Assembly (NCBI GenBank): GCA_947367415.1
Contig: CANBEE010000090.1
Coordinates: 1-9,853, forward strand
Direction: 5' to 3'
Source: an uncultured Bacteroidales bacterium
Lineage (GTDB): Bacteria > Bacteroidota > Bacteroidia > Bacteroidales > Bacteroidaceae
DNA: 9,853 nt
Below the pieces are notes generated by a model. It worked only from the letters and a program-made list of their open reading frames with translations. It did not search any database and was not told where the DNA came from. This document shows positions 6,369 through 9,853 of this stretch, piece by piece (position 1 is the first letter of the stretch; each line of letters opens with the position of its first letter). Both the position numbers and the translations under genes were made by a program.

Positions 6369-7511
6369 ATGAAACGTACATTATGGATCTTGCTTGCCTT
6401 GCTGATATGCGCAGGCTCGCTCAAGGCACAGGAGATGCCTACACAAAAAGAGATTCTCAACACCTTGTTGCTGGTCAACGACTACTTCATGAAGAAGTGG
6501 CCCGACCCCTCTGTACCCACCAACGTGAAGCGCATACGCCCCAGCAACCTGTGGACTCGCGCCGTATACTACGAAGGACTCATGGCCTTGCACGAGATCT
6601 ATCCGCGCGAGGACTTCTACAAATATGCCTACGACTGGGGAGCATCACACCAGTGGGGCATGCGCAATGGCAACACCACACGCCATGCCGACAACCACTG
6701 CTGCGGACAGACCTATATAGACCTCTACCGCATCTGCCCCGACCCCGTGATGCTCAAGAATGTGAAAGTATCTATCGACGCCATGGTCAACACTCCCCAG
6801 GCCGACGACTGGTGGTGGATTGATGCCATACAGATGGCCATGCCCGTGTTTGCCAAGTTCGGCAACCTCTACGATGACCAGCGCTACTACGACAAGATGT
6901 GGGACCTCTACGAGTACACCCGCAATCAGTTAGGCGAGAACGGCATGTACAACCCCAAGGATGCCCTTTGGTGGCGCGATGCCGACTACGACCCACCCTA
7001 CACCGAGCCTAACGGTGAGGACTGCTACTGGAGCCGTGGTAATGGCTGGGTATATGCTGCCCTGCTACGCGTAATGAACGAGATTCCCAAGAATGAGAAG
7101 CACTACAAGGACTATCTGCGCGACTTCAAGGCCATGAGCAAGGCGCTCATCAAGTGCCAGCGCGAGGATGGTTTCTGGAACGTGAGCCTCCACGACCCCA
7201 CCAACTATGGCGGTCCCGAGACTTCAGGCACAGCCCTCTTCGTATACGGCATGGCATGGGGCATCCGCAACGGCATTCTCGATGCCAAGACCTACGAAGA
7301 GCCCATGATACGCGCCTGGAACGCCATCGTAGAGAAGGCTGTTCACCCCAACGGTTTCCTCGGCTACATGCAGGGAACAGGCAAGGACCCCTCGGCAGGC
7401 CAGCCCGTCACCTATGACAGCGTGCCCGACTTTGAGGACTACGGCCTCGGATGTGTACTCCTGGCCGGTGCAGAGCTCTACAAGCTGCAGGCACAGATTC
7501 TCTATCCCTAA
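6369..7511 (+). CDS. Exported GH105 unsaturated rhamnogalacturonyl/glucuronyl hydrolase
   Basis: GH105 enzymes (YteR/YesR type) remove the 4,5-unsaturated uronic acid left at the non-reducing end of oligosaccharides by polysaccharide lyases acting on rhamnogalacturonan I, ulvan or related glycans. They act by hydrating the double bond. The 380 residues fit a single alpha/alpha-barrel. A signal peptide is clear: KR, a hydrophobic core at 4-16, and likely cleavage after A20 (LKA-QE), so the enzyme is exported, presumably to the periplasm. Family signatures are RHADNH (105-110, with D108 a likely active-site residue), WWWIDAIQMAMP (148-159) with the expected catalytic acid/base D152, WSRGNGW (221-227) and ETSGTALFVYGMAWG (284-298). 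The related GH88 family is less likely given these motifs. The ATG lies 16 bp after the CNNM stop with no promoter box between, so the two are probably co-transcribed. No lyase or SusC/SusD gene is within view; the exact substrate is unknown. Confidence 0.93.
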   Translation: MKRTLWILLALLICAGSLKAQEMPTQKEILNTLLLVNDYFMKKWPDPSVPTNVKRIRPSNLWTRAVYYEGLMALHEIYPREDFYKYAYDWGASHQWGMRNGNTTRHADNHCCGQTYIDLYRICPDPVMLKNVKVSIDAMVNTPQADDWWWIDAIQMAMPVFAKFGNLYDDQRYYDKMWDLYEYTRNQLGENGMYNPKDALWWRDADYDPPYTEPNGEDCYWSRGNGWVYAALLRVMNEIPKNEKHYKDYLRDFKAMSKALIKCQREDGFWNVSLHDPTNYGGPETSGTALFVYGMAWGIRNGILDAKTYEEPMIRAWNAIVEKAVHPNGFLGYMQGTGKDPSAGQPVTYDSVPDFEDYGLGCVLLAGAELYKLQAQILYP

Positions 7512-7532
7512 GGGAATCACACTATAGCACAA

Positions 7533-7579
7533 GAAAGAGAAGAGGGTGTGTCGTAATTCGCGGCACACCCTCTTCTTTC
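7533..7579. terminator. Bidirectional terminator between convergent GH105 and GH36 genes
   Basis: AAGAGGGTGTG (7540-7550) pairs perfectly with CACACCCTCTT (7564-7574) around a 13-nt loop. The stem continues as GAAAG (7533-7537) with CTTTC (7575-7579) past a two-base bulge. The plus strand continues into a T-rich stretch, and the minus strand into TCTTCTCTTTCTTG within and after the stem, so it can serve both genes. It sits 22 bp after the GH105 stop and 63 bp beyond the GH36 stop. The remaining bases of the 130-bp gap show nothing else. Confidence 0.88.
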
Positions 7580-7641
7580 GTTTCAGTTTGTCATCGCTTT
7601 TCCCTTCGGCCAGCGAACTTCGTTTCTGAGCATAGTTTCCA

Positions 7642-9807
7642 CTACTGCTTCTCAAGGCGGATAACCTTGCTGGCAAACTGTCCGTTGAGCGCAATCTCTA
7701 TACCTTGCTGCATGAGGAACTTGCCGGTAAAGGCATGTCCCTCCCAATGGTCGGTCCTGCCATTGCGACAGATTTCGGTAAGCTTATACGTCGCATCCGG
7801 GTCAAGGCCTGCAAAATGGAAGCGAGGACGGAACTGGTCGACATAATGCTCAAACTTATAGGCAAAGAATACGGCATCGGACTTGTCATCCGTGATGTAA
7901 AGCTCCGAGGCATAGCCCGTCTTGTCGTAGGGTGAGAGAATGCGATACTGATTGCCCTGCTGGATAATTGGGCGAATCTCCTTGTAAGTGGCAATAGCCT
8001 GCTTAGCATACTCCAGTTCCCTCTCCGAGAGGTCGCTCGGCCTCATCTCCAAGCCCAAGCGCCCGGTCATGGCCACATCGAAGCGGAATTTCAGAGGGAT
8101 GACACGGCCCGTCTGATGATTGGGCGATGCACTCACATGCTGAGCCATGGCACATGCCGGGAAGAACATGCTGGTGCCCCACTGAATAAACAGGCGCTGT
8201 TGGGCATCGGTATTGTCGCTCACCCAGAACTCGTCGAAATAGGGCATCAAGCCATAGTTGACACGTCCGCCACCGCTCGAGCAGCACTGAATCACCAGGT
8301 CGGGATACTTGACACGGATACGCTCCAGCGTCTTGCGCAGTCCCAAGTGATAGTCCACATAGAGATGGCTCTGATTGTCGCCGCTGAGATACTTGGAGCC
8401 GAAGTTCTGAATCTCAAAGTTAGCATCCCACTTTATATAATAGGTATTGGGAGTCTCCTGCATGATATTGTCCACCACGGCAAACACGAAGTCCTGGACC
8501 TCGGGATTGCTCATGTCAAGTATGAGCTGCGTGCCACCACGTCCCGTGATGGGTGTGCGGTTGGGGTGACACACAATCCAGTCGGGATGCTTCTCATAGA
8601 GTTCACTCTTCGTGTTCGTCATCTCGGGTTCAATCCATATACCCCACTTGAGGCCACGCTCTGCAGCCGCTTTCTCGAGCGCAGGGATTCCCTCAGGCAG
8701 CTTACGGGTGTCGGTAACCCAATCTCCCAGGGCACAATTGTCTATCGAGCGCTGATACTTGTCGCCAAACCATCCGTCGTCCATCACGAACAGCTCGCCA
8801 CCCAGCTCCTTGATGCCATCCATCATCTTCTCCATACCCTCCTGGCTCACGTTGAGGTACACGCCCTCCCAACTGTTGAGGAGGATTTTACGCAATGCCG
8901 TACCGTTGTGCACCTTGTTGTTCAGGCGTGCCCATCGATGGTAGCTACGGCTCACGCCGCCCATACCCTCATCGCTATAGGCAAACGCCAATTCGGGCGT
9001 GGTGAACGTCTCACCCCTCTTCAGCTTATACTCCGAGTGAGCCTCGCTGATGCCGGCAATCAGGTGGTGCTCCTTCTGGCCACGAGTATCAATGGTGATG
9101 CGGTATGGGCCGCTCCAACACAGCACAGCACCTATCACCCTACCCTCATTCTCGCGGGGCTTGCCATCGAGAGAAATCATGATATTGGGGCGATTCGTCA
9201 TGGCATTGCGCGTTCCGTTTACATCGTGCACCTCGAAGGCGCCCAACTGCAATGGCTCCTCGTAGATATACGACTCTGCTCCCCACGACCCATGCTGATG
9301 GCTCACCCAGGCATCACCCTGGCGGAAGGGCATATATCCACTGGCATACTTGAGCAGCGTGACAGGCTTCTTCTCCTCGTTGCGAATGACGCTCCAGGTC
9401 TCTATCACATCACTATTCGTGTAGGCACGGTAACACACGTCGACCCAGAAGTCATACAGCTTGTCCTTCATCGTGATGGTATAGAGCGTGGCATTAGGTT
9501 CCTCGACCTTCGTATCACTCTGATAAACGAGCTCCGTACTCATGTTCCCATCGGCATGCTTCACGCTCAGTGCCGGCACATTCTGGCATCCCGCGCCAAA
9601 AGCCGGATACGCATGTTCCCACAAGCTATAGGCATTATACACTTGGTCCACACGGTCAATACGTTCGCCATAATAGCTCACGTGCAGAGGTTGCCCCTCA
9701 TCCGCCTTAAGCAACAAGGAGGTGTTGGGAGTGTTGACCAAGATGTCCTTGGCCTGCATTGACAATGTCATCGCCATCGCCAAAGAAATAAGACTAATTC
9801 TTTTCAT
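7642..9807 (-). CDS. Exported GH36 alpha-galactosidase
   Basis: GH36 enzymes hydrolyse terminal alpha-1,6-galactose from raffinose-type sugars and galactomannan oligosaccharides by a retaining mechanism. The 721 residues match the three-part bacterial GH36 form: N-terminal beta-sandwich (about 20-300), central (beta/alpha)8 barrel (about 305-620) and C-terminal beta-domain. Barrel motifs are MDDGWFG (342-348), WIEPEM (391-396), IKWDAN (458-463) with the expected nucleophile D461, CCSSGGGR (508-515), SDNTDAQQR (530-538) with the likely acid/base D531, and SPNHQTGR (561-568). I chose the ATG at 9807 because it begins a typical signal peptide with likely cleavage after A19 (MQA-KD). An in-frame GTG at 9843 would add 12 polar residues in front of it. 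Export suggests periplasmic action on imported oligosaccharides. The 46 bp upstream contain no recognisable TAnnTTTG box, so its promoter is probably outside the window or of another type. Some GH36 members act on alpha-N-acetylgalactosaminides; that specificity cannot be excluded. Confidence 0.96.
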   Translation of the reverse strand: MKRISLISLAMAMTLSMQAKDILVNTPNTSLLLKADEGQPLHVSYYGERIDRVDQVYNAYSLWEHAYPAFGAGCQNVPALSVKHADGNMSTELVYQSDTKVEEPNATLYTITMKDKLYDFWVDVCYRAYTNSDVIETWSVIRNEEKKPVTLLKYASGYMPFRQGDAWVSHQHGSWGAESYIYEEPLQLGAFEVHDVNGTRNAMTNRPNIMISLDGKPRENEGRVIGAVLCWSGPYRITIDTRGQKEHHLIAGISEAHSEYKLKRGETFTTPELAFAYSDEGMGGVSRSYHRWARLNNKVHNGTALRKILLNSWEGVYLNVSQEGMEKMMDGIKELGGELFVMDDGWFGDKYQRSIDNCALGDWVTDTRKLPEGIPALEKAAAERGLKWGIWIEPEMTNTKSELYEKHPDWIVCHPNRTPITGRGGTQLILDMSNPEVQDFVFAVVDNIMQETPNTYYIKWDANFEIQNFGSKYLSGDNQSHLYVDYHLGLRKTLERIRVKYPDLVIQCCSSGGGRVNYGLMPYFDEFWVSDNTDAQQRLFIQWGTSMFFPACAMAQHVSASPNHQTGRVIPLKFRFDVAMTGRLGLEMRPSDLSERELEYAKQAIATYKEIRPIIQQGNQYRILSPYDKTGYASELYITDDKSDAVFFAYKFEHYVDQFRPRFHFAGLDPDATYKLTEICRNGRTDHWEGHAFTGKFLMQQGIEIALNGQFASKVIRLEKQ

Positions 9808-9853
9808 CGCATTTATGGTATTAGTGGTTTGTCCAAATCGCACTCTCGTGAGC

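Noticed and set aside
8116..9762. A 548-codon open frame on the plus strand, antisense to the GH36 gene
   Set aside because: The minus-strand frame encodes a full GH36 enzyme with all catalytic motifs. The antisense product is rich in H, L and I with no recognisable domain, as expected when codon bias of a GC-rich gene removes stops from the opposite strand.
9808..9843. N-terminal extension of the GH36 protein to the GTG at 9843
   Set aside because: It would bury a clear signal peptide behind 12 polar residues. The ATG at 9807 gives a standard lipophilic export signal and the usual GH36 length.

Overview
The window looks like chromosomal DNA of a Bacteroidales bacterium, most likely Prevotellaceae or a close relative. 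The signs are a moderate GC content, starts without Shine-Dalgarno sequences but with A/T-rich leaders, promoter boxes of the Bacteroidetes primary sigma type (TAnnTTTG with a TTG/TTTG box about 19-20 bp upstream), exported glycan hydrolases beside housekeeping genes, and protein sequences that read like Bacteroides/Prevotella orthologues. The genus is an inference; no rRNA or other marker is present.

Left part (1-3565, minus strand): a lon-tgt pair. lon encodes the ATP-dependent LonA protease and is complete. tgt, for tRNA-guanine transglycosylase of queuosine biosynthesis, follows 38 bp downstream and runs off the left edge about 20 codons before its expected end. The 325-bp divergent region (3566-3890) separates lon from purT. 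It holds two tandem 85-bp units, each starting with the same 24-bp sequence and each carrying a minus-strand promoter-like pair of boxes pointing at lon, plus a separate plus-strand promoter candidate for purT.

Middle part (3891-7511, plus strand): purT (formate-dependent GAR transformylase of purine synthesis); a 242-bp gap with a consensus promoter box and a roughly 170-nt leader containing a GC-rich hairpin with a following T-rich stretch; a CNNM/DUF21 plus CBS membrane protein of the CorB/CorC divalent-cation transport type, without the usual C-terminal CorC domain; and, 16 bp later, an exported GH105 unsaturated uronyl hydrolase.

Right part (7512-9853): a strong bidirectional terminator hairpin between convergent genes, then a minus-strand exported GH36 alpha-galactosidase whose start is 46 bp from the right edge.

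The gene content is mostly ordinary core metabolism plus two carbohydrate-active enzymes. I see no mobile element, CRISPR array, RNA gene, SusC/SusD pair or defence system, and no convincing new multi-gene system. The points most worth a second look are non-coding: the duplicated promoter module upstream of lon and the structured leader of the CNNM gene. A third is the missing cysteine zinc ligands in Tgt.
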